Part shown: in pieces, positions 35,911 through 48,417 of the stretch | How positions within the stretch are numbered: the stretch's first letter is position 1 | How the letters are laid out: each line of letters starts with the position of its first letter | Notes under the pieces: generated by a model | Seen by the model: the letters and a program-made list of their open reading frames with translations, nothing else | The model's database searches: none | Told to the model about the DNA's origin: nothing | DNA from: Pohlia nutans | Lineage: Eukaryota > Streptophyta > Bryopsida > Bryales > Mniaceae | NCBI GenBank assembly: GCA_022496805.1 | Contig: CM040093.1 | Span: forward strand, 10,816,713 to 10,880,712 | Reading direction: 5' to 3' | DNA length: 64,000 bases | Position numbers and translations under genes: made by a program

Positions 35911-36475
35911 CCCCAAATGCCTAGAGCCCTCTCCAAATTTGGCAGTTTTGCAAAGATGCATTATAAAATGCAATCTAGAGGAATATTTTGAACTTGATAT
36001 ATGAATAAAAGTTGTACATTATGAATTTTAGATTCTATCCATACAGTTAGATCTATGATTGCTATTACCAATAATTTTGTATAAAATTTGAAACGTGAAA
36101 TTCAAAATTATTTTATAATTCAATTACGAATAAGATATTGACAATCTACGGATGAATTTTTTGTGATTGGTTGAATGTAATACTCTAAGTGTAGTGATTT
36201 TTGGAGATTTTTTGGTTGCTTAATTTTATGAGTTGACTTTTTTTAGAGCACTTTTACACTGAAATCTTCAAAATTTTGGGTGAATCACTACAACATTAAA
36301 TGAGGCATAAAAATTTCACAAATCATCCCCTTTCTAATCGGATCACATATGCATGAAGCTAACTTCCCATAGAATCTACTGTAAAAATTCCACACTGCAA
36401 AAAATGCATGACGGATGAGAAATTTTGGATGAAATTTGTACATTGTCCAAAAAATGGACGCTTAAGCAGTTGGGG
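35911..36475. mobile_element. TTAA-flanked MITE C (inverted relative to A and B)
   Basis: 565 bp with TTAA at 35907-35910 and 36476-36479. Ends CCCCAAATGCC and CAGTTGGGG. The palindrome GTCCAAAAAATGGAC is at its right end, the mirror position of A and B, as expected for the opposite orientation. Confidence 0.85.
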
Positions 36476-37110
36476 TTAAAACCCCTATTTAGTGTAGTTC
36501 TTGTTGCAATTCTTACAAAAGTTGTAATCTTTATATTTTATGACTTACATTGGTTTCCATCAATTATTAAATTATAGAAACAATAAAATATAATTCAAGA
36601 GCTGCATTCACACATCTCTACTACACTGAAATCATCATATTCTGTGGGTGCGTGAATGGCGTGGATACATTTATCCATTTGGACAAATTCTCATCTATTT
36701 GAACAAAATTTCATCCACTTGACCAAAATTTCATCAAATTTGGATGAATTTATCACAGTATTTTAGAAAAATAATTATTGCTAAAGCTTCTTGTAATTAC
36801 CGTGAGCTACAATATATGGTGATTTCTGTATACTATCTTCGTCATTTTATGGCTATATACGTAAAGATTTTCTTCACACAATTACAATCTTCCACCTCAG
36901 CATAAAATCAAAGAGCAACAAATTCCAATACATTGATTATCCCATTTAGCATGTGTGGTACTAATTTTCGAAGCACGCACTATTTTGCCAAATCTCAAAA
37001 TTAGTGAGGGTTGAAATTTTAATTGAGTGGCTCAAATCTTCATATCACGCTAATTTTATATCATAATGATATTTCGATTCATCTTCACTAATTTATCACA
37101 CGCACTATAA

Positions 37111-37416
37111 GAGCATCTCCGCTAGCACTTTGGATATTGTTGTGGCTATGGAAAAATGGAGGAGACTGGATTGGTAAACAATTTATTTGGCTTGTGATAC
37201 TGGATAATCCATTAAAAACCATCGCCCTCAAAGTCATTCAAGTAAGTGTACGTACTCTTATTAATTGCACATCATGATTGCACAATCTATGTGTGGTGAC
37301 TTGTGAGTGGCTCACTTTCAAGAGTCTAATTGAATGACGTTGGTGGGAATTACATGATGAGGTCTGACTTTTTGAATGTCCTTAGAGTGCAATCCAAAGT
37401 ACTAGTGGAGATGCTC
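37111..37416. mobile_element. Harbinger/Tourist-type MITE, TAA duplication
   Basis: 306 bp with ends GAGCATCTCCGCTAG and CTAGTGGAGATGCTC, TAA at 37108-37110 and 37417-37419. The ends continue as CACTTTGGAT / ATCCAAAGT. A 15-17 nt poly(C) run follows at about 37421. Related inside to 28591-28851. Confidence 0.88.
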
Positions 37417-37528
37417 TAATCCCCCCCCCCCCCCCCTTCACTATTTTTAATATATGATTTACTACACATATTGTATGGACACATGCCACTTTTGCTTCCA
37501 TTGATGGCAACAGTAAAAATTTGATTAA

Positions 37529-38231
37529 CCCTTAAATGTCTGGCCTATGACCATAGAATCATGCTTTACTTGTCACACTCAATTTTGCCACTATAAATAA
37601 GACAAGAATTCAGTTTTATATTCTTAGTAGATGAAGCCACGTGTCTACTACAAATCATGAAATTTTCATAATTTTTGATGAAAATTAGAAATTACTACGA
37701 TTTTTTGAAGTGATTTGAAAGATAATTCATATCAATTACAAAATGTACTAAAAAAATTCTAATTTTTTAACCAGAGGTGTAAACTACAATGAAGAACATT
37801 ACAGCAAATGAAAATCATCCATGTATCTAAATTTAGAATTTTTTTTGGCTACACCATGGTAATACATGTCGAACTTGTAACTCCAATAAAACACTCAATT
37901 TTCAGATATTTCCAAAAATTCAAAGCAACGTAGAAACTAAAATTAGTAAGCTTCATTTTGTTAATCAAGCTCAAATGCAATAAAACTCATTTTTCATGAC
38001 TTTAATTTAGTTTAAGTTGGAAAAACATAGAAATCCAAAATACCCAATATGGTCAACCATTTTACTACTCTTTTTGCAATTAAGACCCCATGTAAAATCC
38101 AAAAATAGCTTGAATGATATGAATTTAACTAAACAACAAAAAAAAATCACGAAAAGAATTCATGTAGCAGTTGGAATTGAATAGTGAGTTACATTCATAA
38201 GCCAGTTTTTGGCCTCCCAAGACGTTTAGGG
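37529..38231. mobile_element. TTAA-flanked MITE F
   Basis: 703 bp with TTAA at 37525-37528 and 38232-38235. Ends CCCTTAAATGTC and GACGTTTAGGG. The subterminal palindrome is weak here (TATGACCATA). Confidence 0.8.
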
Positions 38232-39205
38232 TTAATCCAAAACCAGTATTATTTTTGGGTTAATCAGTATTATTTTGGGTTGAAATGGGCAACCCAAAAT
38301 AATACTGATTTGCAACTTTTTCAGGGCATAACTTACAGTAGGCTGTGTGGTCAACTGAAATAATTCTCCTTCTCCATCTGTGTTAAATTAATAATAATAA
38401 TAATAATAAATTATTCAAAAAATATTATAAAATTATAAAAAAACACGTTAAAAAACTCTCTTAAATCCTAAAGAACGGCCTGCTGTTGAATGTCATTGGA
38501 ATGACATACACTCTCACAGGCACCTGTAGACCAGATGCGCTAATCATGAGCTCACATCACAAACAACAAAAACGCAGTCAAACACGCTTCACTGTCATTG
38601 CAAGCACAACAAACAAAAACACAATCTTCAGTTCACAATCTTCACTGAAAAAACAAGTGATTGTCATTCCTTGCTTGCAAATCTCCTCACTCACCATCAC
38701 CATCGCCACCTCCACCAGTCCATCCTCCCTTTAGATCGGCCTGCCTGGCCTGTCCACTACTAGATCCTCTTTTTTCTGAAGCCCCTTCTTGCAACCCACT
38801 TCGTCAATCTCCGTCAATCCAGTCGTTTCCGATCGATGGAGAATACCCACAAGTGATACATGGCTGGGGAGCTTCTCTTCAAGTAAGTAAAGCGCTTCAG
38901 ATTCCACAATCACACTTCTAGGGTTTCGTTTGTCTCGAAATGGCAACAGAAGAATTATAAGACACACTCGGATTCTCTATCTTGTTGTGTATGGGAAATC
39001 TTTCTTTACTCTGCTTTTTTCCTGAGACCGAGGATTTAATTAGGAAGCAAGCAAGCGGTTTAGGTACTATTGTAGTCGTTTTTGTATTTCAGTTTTAGCG
39101 TTGTGAGATTCTTGTTTCGAGGCCTTGTAGAAACGTGATGATTTGAGATCGAGATTGTTCTAGATAGTGGCCGCTACTGTTCGAATTTTTTTTCTGCACT
39201 GCCTT

Positions 39206-40400
39206 GTTTTAGGGATGCGTTCCATACAAAAAATTTGATTAGATGATGCTCCATCGGATTTGATTTGATTTGGTGATTAGAATGAAAAAGATAACTGTCT
39301 AAAGTAATCGGTCACTTGAGAATTTGAGAACTATTGGAAGAGTCTGAGTTTTTTACGATCAGTTTTAATGGCTAGGGTTTGGCTTTTGTGTTGCCATGAT
39401 TCAATGAGTTCTACTTTCAATCTGGTGGAATTAAACGGAGCATCTCTTGAGTTTCATCATCGTTACGAGTGCTTTAATCCCTAAATTGAGCCACATGTTT
39501 CATTGTCTTTTTGAATGTCCAACACGTGCAATGGTCTTCACTGATTCTGGTGACCAACAATACTGGGCCTCATCTGAATTATATACGATCATATAAAACC
39601 ATGAATCCTTGGTCCTGTATGGGTCTTGAATTTTTTTATTTTTTTTCTGTTTTAGGGATGTATTGCATAGAAAATCTTTGATTAGATGATGCTCCATCGT
39701 GTAAGAATGAAAAAATAACTGTCTGAAGTAATCGTTCATTTGAGATTTTGAGAATTATTCCTAGAGTCTGCGTTTTTTAATAAGGGCTAGGGTTTTGCTT
39801 TTGCATCAGGCTTGATTCAATGAGTACTACTTGAATCAATCTGGTGGTTCCAATTACTCTTGATTTCCATCATCGTTACGAATGCTTTAATCCCTAAAAT
39901 TAGCCACAGGTTTCTTTCGTTGTCATTTCTTTTTGGAGCAACACGTGCAAATGGTCTTCACTAATTCTGGTGACCAACAAAACTGGACCTCATCTGAAGT
40001 AACCCCCTCTGTTCCGAAATAAATAGCACCTTTGATTTCTTCATGTATTTGTATTTCTTCATTATTTGTATTTCTCAATGGTGCTTTTTATTTTGGAACA
40101 GCGGGAGTATATATGATCATATAAGACCATGAATCCTTGGGTCTTGAATTGCATCATGGTTACGATGAATCAAAGTGCTTTAAGTTGTGCACAAGCGGGG
40201 TAGAATCCTTATGTTTTTTTTTCTTCATGTGTGGTTCTTGAGCCATATGTTTCTTTGGTCATATGGAGACTTTCTTTTGTCATTTCTCACGTGCAATGTT
40301 CGTCACTGATTCTAGTGACCAACAAAACTGGGCATCATCTGAATTATATAGGATTATGAATCCTTGGTCCTGTAGGGGTCTTGAATTGCATCATGGTTAC
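39206..40400. repeat. Tandem duplication with embedded MITE ends in a 5' intron
   Basis: Units starting near 39206 and 39650 plus a partial one from about 40150 repeat GATGATGCTCCATCG, 'AACTGTCTGAAGTAATCG', 'TAGGGTTTTGCTTTTG', 'TCATCGTTACGA' and 'GGTCTTCACTGATTCTGGTG'. The last block is the end of the GGACCAAGGATTC MITE family (GAATCCTTGGTCCTGTAGGGGT at the right). Confidence 0.7.
40002..40107. mobile_element. Short Stowaway MITE
   Basis: 106 bp with ends close to CCCCCTCTGTTCCGAAATAA and TTATTTTGGAACAGCGGGAG, TA at 40000-40001 and 40108-40109. It sits in the 5' intron of the glycosyltransferase-like gene. Confidence 0.85.
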
Positions 40401-40495
40401 GATGAATCAAAGTGCTTTTAGTTGTGCTATTAATTATGCTTCTTTTTTCATTGCCAGGTGCCATTTCTGGAGCAATCTGTAGTGAGTGATTCAAA

Positions 40496-42880
40496 ATGCA
40501 AGACCGAGGTATCTTGAGCATCCGGCTGGTGATCCAGGTGTTGGTAGGTCTCTTTGTGATTTCCTTTGGGGGTTTGCTGGTGCAATATGGAGGCGTGTTC
40601 AGGCAGAATACTGTTGAACAACAGGAGGTCATTGGAGAGCTCAACTTAGATGGCGTAGTGTTGAGCATGAAGAACGAGAGGTTTCTCCACACGAAAAACG
40701 TCCTCACCTCACTGGGCATCAAGGTGACTCTTCCCCCATTATCTATTCTTACTACTCGTGTATTAATTGAATAGAAACTCAAAATGAAATCAATGAGAAT
40801 ATGAATTTCATTTTGTCTTGTCAATATGGAGAGCCCACATTAAGTTTTACTTTTAACATGCATCCATTCATTTAACTCCTACTTTCTTCATGTTCTCTGA
40901 GGTTTTTTCTATTTTTCATTCTTTATAGCTTCGGTCCTCTTCTGGCCTAATTTAGTTATAAAAGGCAGGAAAGACTCTCATTTCCTCCTTTTACTTGAGC
41001 CTTGAAGGCTTAGTAGAGAAGAGATGAGATTAGATGAGATGACACTTAGTTGGCCGTCATTTTTTCCTTTTTCATCTCCACAACCTTTAATTCTTTTTAC
41101 AACACCCTTACTTAATACCTCCATCACACTCTCCCCCCATATCAGGTGACTCAGAAGGTGCCACCCTCGTATCTCTCGAAGCAAGTCGACCGAGGCTTGG
41201 AGACCTTCGTGGGCTCCCGAGTTTTCCACTCTGCCACTTTCTTGAAAGTATGGTCCAACCGAATGGCGTTCCTCGACGCAATCGGAGACTTTGTGCAGGA
41301 CTCTAGGTCAGTGAAATCGTTCTGATTTTTTCAAAATTGCTCCAACCTTCGCCTTTTATACTCTGAACTCGTTATTATCACACCCTCCATTACTCTGAAC
41401 TCGTTGTTATCACACTCTCCATTATCACAATTTACACTCTGAACTCGTTATTATCACACTCTCCATTATCACAATTTACACTCTGAACTCGTTATTATCA
41501 CACTCTCCATTATCACAATTTACACTCTGAACTCGTTATTATCACACTCTCCATTGTCACATTTCAGAATCTGTTTGCGATTGTGTAGACATCTGATTGA
41601 ACACTTTCCACATGTCAAGTTCTGAACTCATGTACGTTGCTTACTAAAGTAGCAACTTATTATATACTCTGACCTATTAATTTGACTGCCATGTTAACTA
41701 TGAGATTGTATGAAAGTGTGCTACGGTCGATGATAGTGTAGCAAGTGTGCATAATGTCATTTTAGAGAAGGTCAGATGAACCCCTACTAAAGGACCAAGG
41801 ATTCATGGTTTTAAAATAACAAACTCAATCAATCATATTGTATAAAATATAATTCAGATAGAAACTAATTTTGTATTACCGGAATTAGTGAAGAACATTG
41901 CATGTATTGGTCAATAAAAACAAAAATTTGAACAAAAAGAGGTCCACGTAAGACCTACTCAAAACTGCTCAAAAAACACGAGGCCCAATCTTGGTCCTTG
42001 AGTGGTTAAAGAGGTCTGATACATGTTAGGTTTTGACAGTTTCTTTTTGCTTTTTCCTCTCAAAAGTCTCATTAGCTCTTCTGCCATTTGGCTATTCACT
42101 GCTCCAGTTGCACACGAAACACATGGAGGTTTTTCTTCGAAGATGATATAGCGATTCACCCGAACATGACCTCGGAGAGAGCGAGGGGGCTGGTGGCCAA
42201 GGGATTGAAACTGGCTGACAAGGAAGGGTTTTTGTACCTGGGGATTTGTGGTCCGAATTGCTCTCAACCGAGTCAGACTCTAGACGAGGGAGTCGAAGCT
42301 GCACGCTGTGCTGGAACGTGTGCTCATGCGTTTGGGTTTCAGCAATGGAAAGCCGGGGAGTTTCTCACGGAGATGAGTGGGATTAAATTGAAAGGCCCCG
42401 AGGGCCCTGTTATGCTGGGCTTCTACTTTGATCGCTACATGTTCGAGTATGGCAACCAGGTCAGTGATATTTTGTTGCTAATTTTAGCTAATTTGCTACA
42501 TGAAATTTGGGTTGGCTAATTCATACAAAGGACTTTTTGAAAAAAAGAAGGAATAGTAGCCAGATTTCCTACATGGAGTCAAGATGTATAGCCTCTTTAA
42601 ACCTAGGTATTGCCTAAGCAGCACCTAGGTAGCACGTGTATTACCCTAATATTACCTATATATTAATATGAAAAGTGCATCCAAGGAGCCTGGATTGCTC
42701 TTTAAGCCATGGAAAAGTAGCAAAAATGCTAAACTGTCTCCTGACAAAAAGAATTCACTGAACCAGGTGCACAAGATCTGGGTGGTGGGCAGCAACTTGA
42801 AGAGCCCCGTCACAACCGTGTTGGACCATTTTGGACTCCTTTTCCAAGATAGAGCTCTGTACCCTTCCACCATTGGCTAA
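40496..42880 (+). CDS. Type II membrane glycosyltransferase-like protein (GT25-like motifs)
   Basis: Four exons 40496-40723, 41146-41306, 42108-42459 and 42767-42880 give 284 aa; phases 0/2/0 all match. Residues ~8-30 (SIRLVIQVLVGLFVISFGGLL) form one membrane anchor after a short cytoplasmic head, typical of Golgi enzymes. The putative catalytic part has RNTWRFFFEDDIAIHP, an acidic D-D motif as in GT25-type transferases. It is followed by GFLYLGICGPNC, CAGTCAHAFGF and a C-terminus with WVVGSNLKSP, HFGLLFQDRALYPSTIG. I recall a similar VVGSN...FQDR...PSTI ending in GT25-like proteins, but this is memory, not a search. Sugar donor and acceptor are unknown. A second in-phase candidate terminal exon follows at 43322-43441. 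Confidence 0.72.
41362..41560. repeat. ~42-bp tandem repeat, about 4 copies, in an intron
   Basis: Unit 'CTCTGAACTCGTTATTATCAC' plus 'ACTCTCCATTATCACAATTTACA' is repeated head to tail in intron 2 of the glycosyltransferase-like gene. Confidence 0.88.
41781..42005. mobile_element. MITE of the GGACCAAGGATTC family, copy Lb
   Basis: 225 bp with CCCCTACTAAAGGACCAAGG at the left and TGGTCCTTGAGTGG at the right. TTAA is kept at 42006-42009 and is TGAA on the left (41777-41780). Located in intron 2 of the glycosyltransferase-like gene. Confidence 0.8.
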
Positions 42881-45800
42881 TTCAGCTTCCAACTCCTGGA
42901 GTTTCTAAGGTAGGAACTCCAAGAATGTTTGTTACCTCGTAAATCAGAAATCTGTCAAAAATTAGAACTTTAAAACATAATTTTTGAACTAGAAATGTGG
43001 TTTTTGTGAATTTTCAAAAAGTGGAGTTCTAGGCATGACATAATTTTTGGACTAGAAATGTAGTTTGTGTGAATTTTCAAAGAGTGGAGTTCTAGGGATA
43101 CCCATATAGAGCAGGTTATTTCCATATTCAATTGAACCCTAAACTGTTGAGCTCGAGATCCCTTCCAAGCGGTGAAGGTTTGCGTTACTTCTTCTGGCAG
43201 ATTCTTATTTCTTTCTTAGGGGTAGATTCAAGTCAAGTGAAGGTTTTGCATCACTTCTTTGACAGACTCTCATTTATTTCTGAGGGATCAGTTGTCTGAC
43301 AGATTGTCATTTATTTTCTAGGTCAAGGGACAGAAATGGGTGTTTCTACATACCGGAGTTAATTGGAAGTCTACATCCCTGAGTCTTATTGCTGGAGGTC
43401 CAGAGCATACGAGCTCTGTTGATTACAAGCCTGTGAGTTGATGCTCCATAACTTTAAAAGGTTGGAGCCATTTTCTAAAACCTGTACAACAAGGACAGTG
43501 ACACAGACGTTGAGGTTATTATGTAGGATGTGGTTTTGCACTGAGGTAGCAACAGTTGGATTTCAAGTGAATATCTAATGAGTAGAGCAGTGTAGAGCTA
43601 ATTGTCAATTGATTGCCGTCTGGAGAGTACTATTATACATGCATCACTTTTTAACATTTGTAGGAGTGTGATTTTTGGGAGATTTATACCGTAGTGGAGA
43701 GATCAAAAGCCAATCTGTATTTTCATCACTGTGTGAATGTTGTAGACCATTTATACCGGAGGTTGTAGACCATTATCCCATTTCTACATCATATTGATTA
43801 CTACCACTTGCTAATAAGTCCAACCAACTGTATGAGTAGATGAGATGTAACAGCGGTTTTTAGTATCCTGTACCTTAGTTGCTGGCCATGCTTTGTGAGT
43901 TGATGGAGGGCCATAGCTTCATCCAGGTGTTATTTGAAATCTTTGACCCTGGTCCCCTTGGGAAATTAAAAAAAGGGTTTTAAAATCACTTTATTGTTCA
44001 AGTCAAAGATTTTTATTTTAAAAGCACGTTTTGAAGTCTTACTATGATAGGACATCCCTTTCGTTGCCAGGTTCATTAGGGGACACTGGGCCTGTTGTAA
44101 GTCGGTCACAACGACTTTTTTAAATAGGAACAGTAGTGTTGTACCCCCATCATGTTAAATTTTTTTCCGGGTGTTGAAAACTGAGCCTTTTTTTGTTTGT
44201 TGTCATGAATCAGTCAACTCCAATAATCCTCTATAATGGCCTGGGATATGGGATATGATTTACAGCCTTTGAAATTCTGCTTATGGGACATGGTGCTGTA
44301 GACGTTTTTCTTTTCTTTTATTGGCTCTGGATTGGCTTTGGACTGAAGAAAGGGAGGAGGGTTTCAGGTACATTACATCTACAGTGAATGGGAGGAAGTT
44401 TGTGGGGTTCTTACTTGATAAGCGAGCCAATTCTACAATGTACAAGACAAAGTCCTTATTGTATGGATAGAACCTCTCATAGCAGATCTGGTAGTGTTTT
44501 TTTTTTTTTTAATATGTAAAAAAAGATGTTTTATTGGCTGACCGTAGGGAAGAGGCATTGGGGGGACACCCAATTTCTTGGGGTAAAAACAACTGTAGCA
44601 AATATATTCTGTCCATGATTCCACTAAAATGCATTCTCGTCCTTCATTCATGTTATTTCGGTCAAAGCTCCTTGTAGCGGAGTTGCTTGTTTCCAATGTA
44701 AAAAATTATTCTCCAAATAACATTTAGTAGCATGCATTGTCCCTGTCTTTTCTCTACAAATAGATGGTGTGGGATATTCCACACCCAATAGCACTTCATC
44801 AGTAGCTAAGTGGACAGATGGAGGCTCAATGGTGATGAGCAGAGTACATGAAGGAAAGGCACTCAGCATGAAGGCTATTGAATGTTATGTTACTTCATGG
44901 TAACTTTGACAATATTTTGCATTATAGAGTCCCACATTGCAACATCAGTTTACTTTTCAAATAATAGCTTACTCAAACTTCCCCACATTCATTGTATGGG
45001 TAGCTTTAATTTGTGCAAGGTCTCCTCTTCTTTGACGTAGAACCAATAAGCATTAATGTTTCTATTAATTATTGGTAGTTAAAAGTTGATCAATATTATT
45101 TACATGCAACACATTGTTCAAGACATATTGTATATTACAATCTCTTATATGTTTTTTTTCATTTGTCATCTTTTATTTTTTCTAGTCCCTCCAAGAATTC
45201 AATACTAAATACACTATAATGGTTCTATTTGAAAGTTGAATCTGAGTAAAAATTTGAATCAAATGAGACTTTGCTACCTTTACCCTTGAAGCTTAGAAAA
45301 TCAAACTACCCCCAACAAACTCTTACTTCATGGTGACCTTTGGGCCATTGTTATAGTCTACCTCTAAAAAGGAGGCAACAAAGGCAGGCCTTGTTATTCA
45401 TGTCTTTGAGCTATAGATAGACAAACTACCTCTAAAAAACTCTTCATTCAAGACAGTCTTTTGACCATCATTATGATTATTATTTCTAATCATCATTATA
45501 TAAAGTGATGAGAATATTTTCCAATTTTGGATGGATTCACAATATAACTACTACCAAAATAAAAAAAGTATTGTTTTTGGCACATTTTTCAACACTTTAG
45601 TGTTGAAAACTTGAAGTGACTACTATAACATTTTTCCAACATTGTAGTGTCAAAAGATGTGTTAAAAAAAATTAATGTAAAAAAAAGGCATCCAAAAAGT
45701 ATCAAACAAATGTCAAAAATAAGTATCAAAGAAGGTTGTTGACTTTGAAAATTCATAACTAATTACCCAATGGTCCATAATTTAGGAAATGATTATAATT

Positions 45801-45982
45801 AAATTTGACATTCTCTTGTATTTGTTAGGAAATTTACAAAAACATAAAATATTTTGAGGAGTCAAGCATCTCCAAAATGGAGAATCGTCTCTGAGAATAA
45901 AAACTTATGTGAGCATGCACCTTATCTAAATTCTTTTTCACATTGGTTTCATATACAAACAAAATCTATTTTTTATCATGAC
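42881..45982. other. Downstream region: duplication, partial hairpin MITE, AT-rich DNA
   Basis: Two ~60-bp tandem units (about 42970-43095) share 'GAACTAGAAATGTGGTTT' and 'GTGGAGTTCTAGG'. A possible alternative terminal exon is at 43322-43441. The right part of hairpin family H (GGGATATTCCACACC at 44772, AAGGCTATTGAATGTTATG ending about 44889) is visible without a left end. The 24-nt palindrome TTTTCAACACTTTAGTGTTG is near 45586. No further gene recognised. Confidence 0.5.
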
Positions 45983-45986
45983 GTTA

Positions 45987-46516
45987 ACCCCTAAATGACC
46001 AAACGACCATTTTATGGTCGCTACCTTTTTTACGGGCCGCCTAAGATGAAATTAAAAAATTCAAATTTTTAAAATCAAATAGGAAATCAAGTCTACTTCC
46101 AACCCAATCTAAATCATGTCAATCCATGTTAAACTCCACCAAGGAGAATTTTTCAAAGATAAAGACCTTGATATTGTCCTAGTATTATGAAATTTTCATT
46201 TGGGGAAACTAATGATGTTCTCTCCTTTAAAAAGAATTGTTTAAAAAAAAATTAAATAGAATGTCTAGTTTAAACCAATCATACCAAATTTCAAATTTTG
46301 AAAATAAAAATTGTAATTTTTGTGAATATTAAATGGTAAATGCTTCTAAATTCATTAAATGAGTATTTAAAACATTTTGAAAAGTTTGATTGCACGGATA
46401 ATTACTAAACATCGTGCTTCTCATTTTCTCTTTTCGACCAAACTTCATCAAAATTGCAAAAGTAACATTTTATAACACATCTAGGTTTTGCCCTTACCTC
46501 CTCTATTTATTAGGGG
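45987..46516. mobile_element. TTAA-flanked MITE G
   Basis: 530 bp with TTAA at 45983-45986 and 46517-46520. Ends CCCCTAAATGACC and ATTTATTAGGGG. The perfect subterminal palindrome CGACCATTTTATGGTCG lies near the left end. Confidence 0.85.
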
Positions 46517-46520
46517 TTAA

Positions 46521-47600
46521 AACCCCCACTTATAACCATGAGATTAGAGGTTCAAACCCTATAGTGGGCGAATAATTGCTCCAGTTGCTCTGACCAAGAG
46601 GCAACCATTTTGAATGTCCAAATTGAGAGACAATTGCCCATGCAGGAATATCCCAAAAAAATTGATTCATTTGTTTCAACATTCCTTTTGATAGTACATA
46701 GCATAATAGAGCAATGCAATGGAGCACCCTTTTGAAAATGGATCAAAAGAGAATCTTCACTTAGATTCATCTTTCTAAGTAAAGAAAGAATGCCATTTGT
46801 ATTCCATGAATTTAGGGACTACCATGTCATTACCACGAAAACTTAGTTTCTAATTGTACTGAATTAGATTGTGGTCCCATTGCAAAAGGGTGTTGTCTCC
46901 CATTGCTCTATTATGCTATGTGAAATGTCGAAAAACGAACAAATTTGCAAAGCTTTTGTCGAAAATTAGAGTTATCCAAAAACACAATAGGAGTTTTCAA
47001 ACTTCTATGGTGTGTTCGCATGCCAATATAATCAATTTTTGGCAATTGTTGTTCATGAATAGTCCCTTGGTCCCTTCATGAATAGACCCTTAGGTTTGGG
47101 GAAACTCATGGGAACTCTCCACTAGCATTCGAGAGGTCATGAGTTCCAGGCCCACTGTACTGAAGGGTTGTGCTTTAGATTATTTTCCAATCTTTTTGAA
47201 CTCAAAACAAATCTAAGGTGCGTTTGAGGTTTCTTTCCACTTGGAGACGCTCTTTTCCATTAACTCTTAAATGTCAAGAGGGCATAAGCGGGGCAGCCCA
47301 GAAGGCATCTAAATTTTTGGAAAAAAAATAAAAAATAAAAAATGTCTTTGCTGGCCAAACACTATTGCACTGTGGCATTTTTTTATAAACGACCTCAGCT
47401 GCCCAACCTCAATTCCTATTCAAATCGATTACTTTGATTGCTTGTGGATGACTCCATAATCTTCCAAATGAAGGACAAGTCGAGAATCTAACTTGTTTTT
47501 TTAGAAGCTTTCCAACACACCAATCCTTGATTTGGTTGAGGAAAACTACTTTTTTCTAGATTATTCTTTCATAAAAAGCCTATGGGGTTTGCTTTGACGT
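46521..47600. other. Intergenic with tRNA-like fragments
   Basis: No gene. Two short B-box-like stretches (GAGGTTCAAACCCT at about 46549 and GGTCATGAGTTCCAGGCCCA at about 47135) hint at SINE or tRNA-derived debris. No complete cloverleaf could be drawn. Confidence 0.35.
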
Positions 47601-47604
47601 TTAA

Positions 47605-48174
47605 CCCCTAAACGTCACAACGTCCAACTTTTGGACGACTAACAAATTCAAATCCACACTACGTTCTCATCAATGCTTGGATGAAAGTCATTCACTTTTT
47701 GGAGATACTTCACCAAGTTGTTGTCCTATCTAATGGTTGGATTTAGTCATACTTGAGTACATATATTTTTTTAAATTACAAATGTAGAAGTATGTCAAGT
47801 CGTTGACCAAGCCAAAATTGCATTGACTGTAGTTCAAAAGTGGCCTTACAAAAATGAGGTCATAGACTGAAAGAACACAAAAAAATTCAAAGAATCGTCA
47901 CGTTTAAGAGTATCTCATTTCAAACTCATTCCAACAAATTTTACTCAAAAAATATTAAAATTTTGTTTGTAATTGAATTTGGAAGGAATTTTAATTTTGA
48001 CTTTCAAAATTGATAATTAAATACCTGTGATAGTATTAGTGAATCGAATCGTACGTATGAAATCTAAAATTCAAAATCTAGAACTTTCATTTTCCAAAAT
48101 ATTCTTCTAAATAGTAGTTTATGATGATTTTTCTCAATTTGCCAATTTCAAGGACACCCTGGTACGTTTAGGGG
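47605..48174. mobile_element. TTAA-flanked MITE H (TTAA family)
   Basis: 570 bp with TTAA at 47601-47604 and 48175-48178. Ends CCCCTAAACGTCAC and GGTACGTTTAGGGG, palindrome CGTCCAACTTTTGGACG near the left end. Its right TTAA is also the left TTAA of the next element. Confidence 0.87.
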
Positions 48175-48178
48175 TTAA

Positions 48179-48413
48179 CCCTTAAACGACAATTCCTTTC
48201 CTGATACCACACCCAAAATCTCCTCTTAAATTCCATTTTAAGTATGATTCTGTGTTTAATTTGCTTTAGCTTTATTGTAAAGAAGTATATATCTCTCTAA
48301 GGTGCTCGGTTTGGAATTTTAAAAACCCCATTTGGTACAATGGTGTAGAAGTTATGAGCAAGATTCTCCCAAAATAAAACCAAGCCCGTGGGGCTGGCGT
48401 TGTCGTTTAAGGG
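48179..48413. mobile_element. TTAA-flanked MITE I, abutting H
   Basis: 235 bp, TTAA at 48175-48178 (shared) and 48414-48417. Ends CCCTTAAACGACAA and TTGTCGTTTAAGGG are perfect inverted repeats over ~14 bp. No subterminal palindrome was seen. Short size and clean ends suggest a younger insertion. Confidence 0.88.
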
Positions 48414-48417
48414 TTAA

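Larger units (their letters stand above)
38236..40495 (+). other. Probable 5' UTR and 5' intron of the glycosyltransferase-like gene
   Basis: A good donor (CAAG|GTAAGT-like at about 38883) and acceptor (TTGCCAG at about 40457) suggest a 5' UTR exon at about 38700-38883 and a ~1.57-kb intron. The intron holds a tandem duplication (about 39206-40400) and a Stowaway MITE. (AAT)n lies at about 38390-38409. Structure is inferred from splice signals only. Confidence 0.5.

Noticed and set aside
41362..41560. CRISPR-like regularly repeated block
   Set aside because: Direct head-to-tail tandem repeat without unique spacers, in an intron of a eukaryotic gene.
46549..46575. tRNA-like T-arm GAGGTTCAAACCCT
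   Set aside because: No acceptor, D-arm or anticodon stem could be paired around it.
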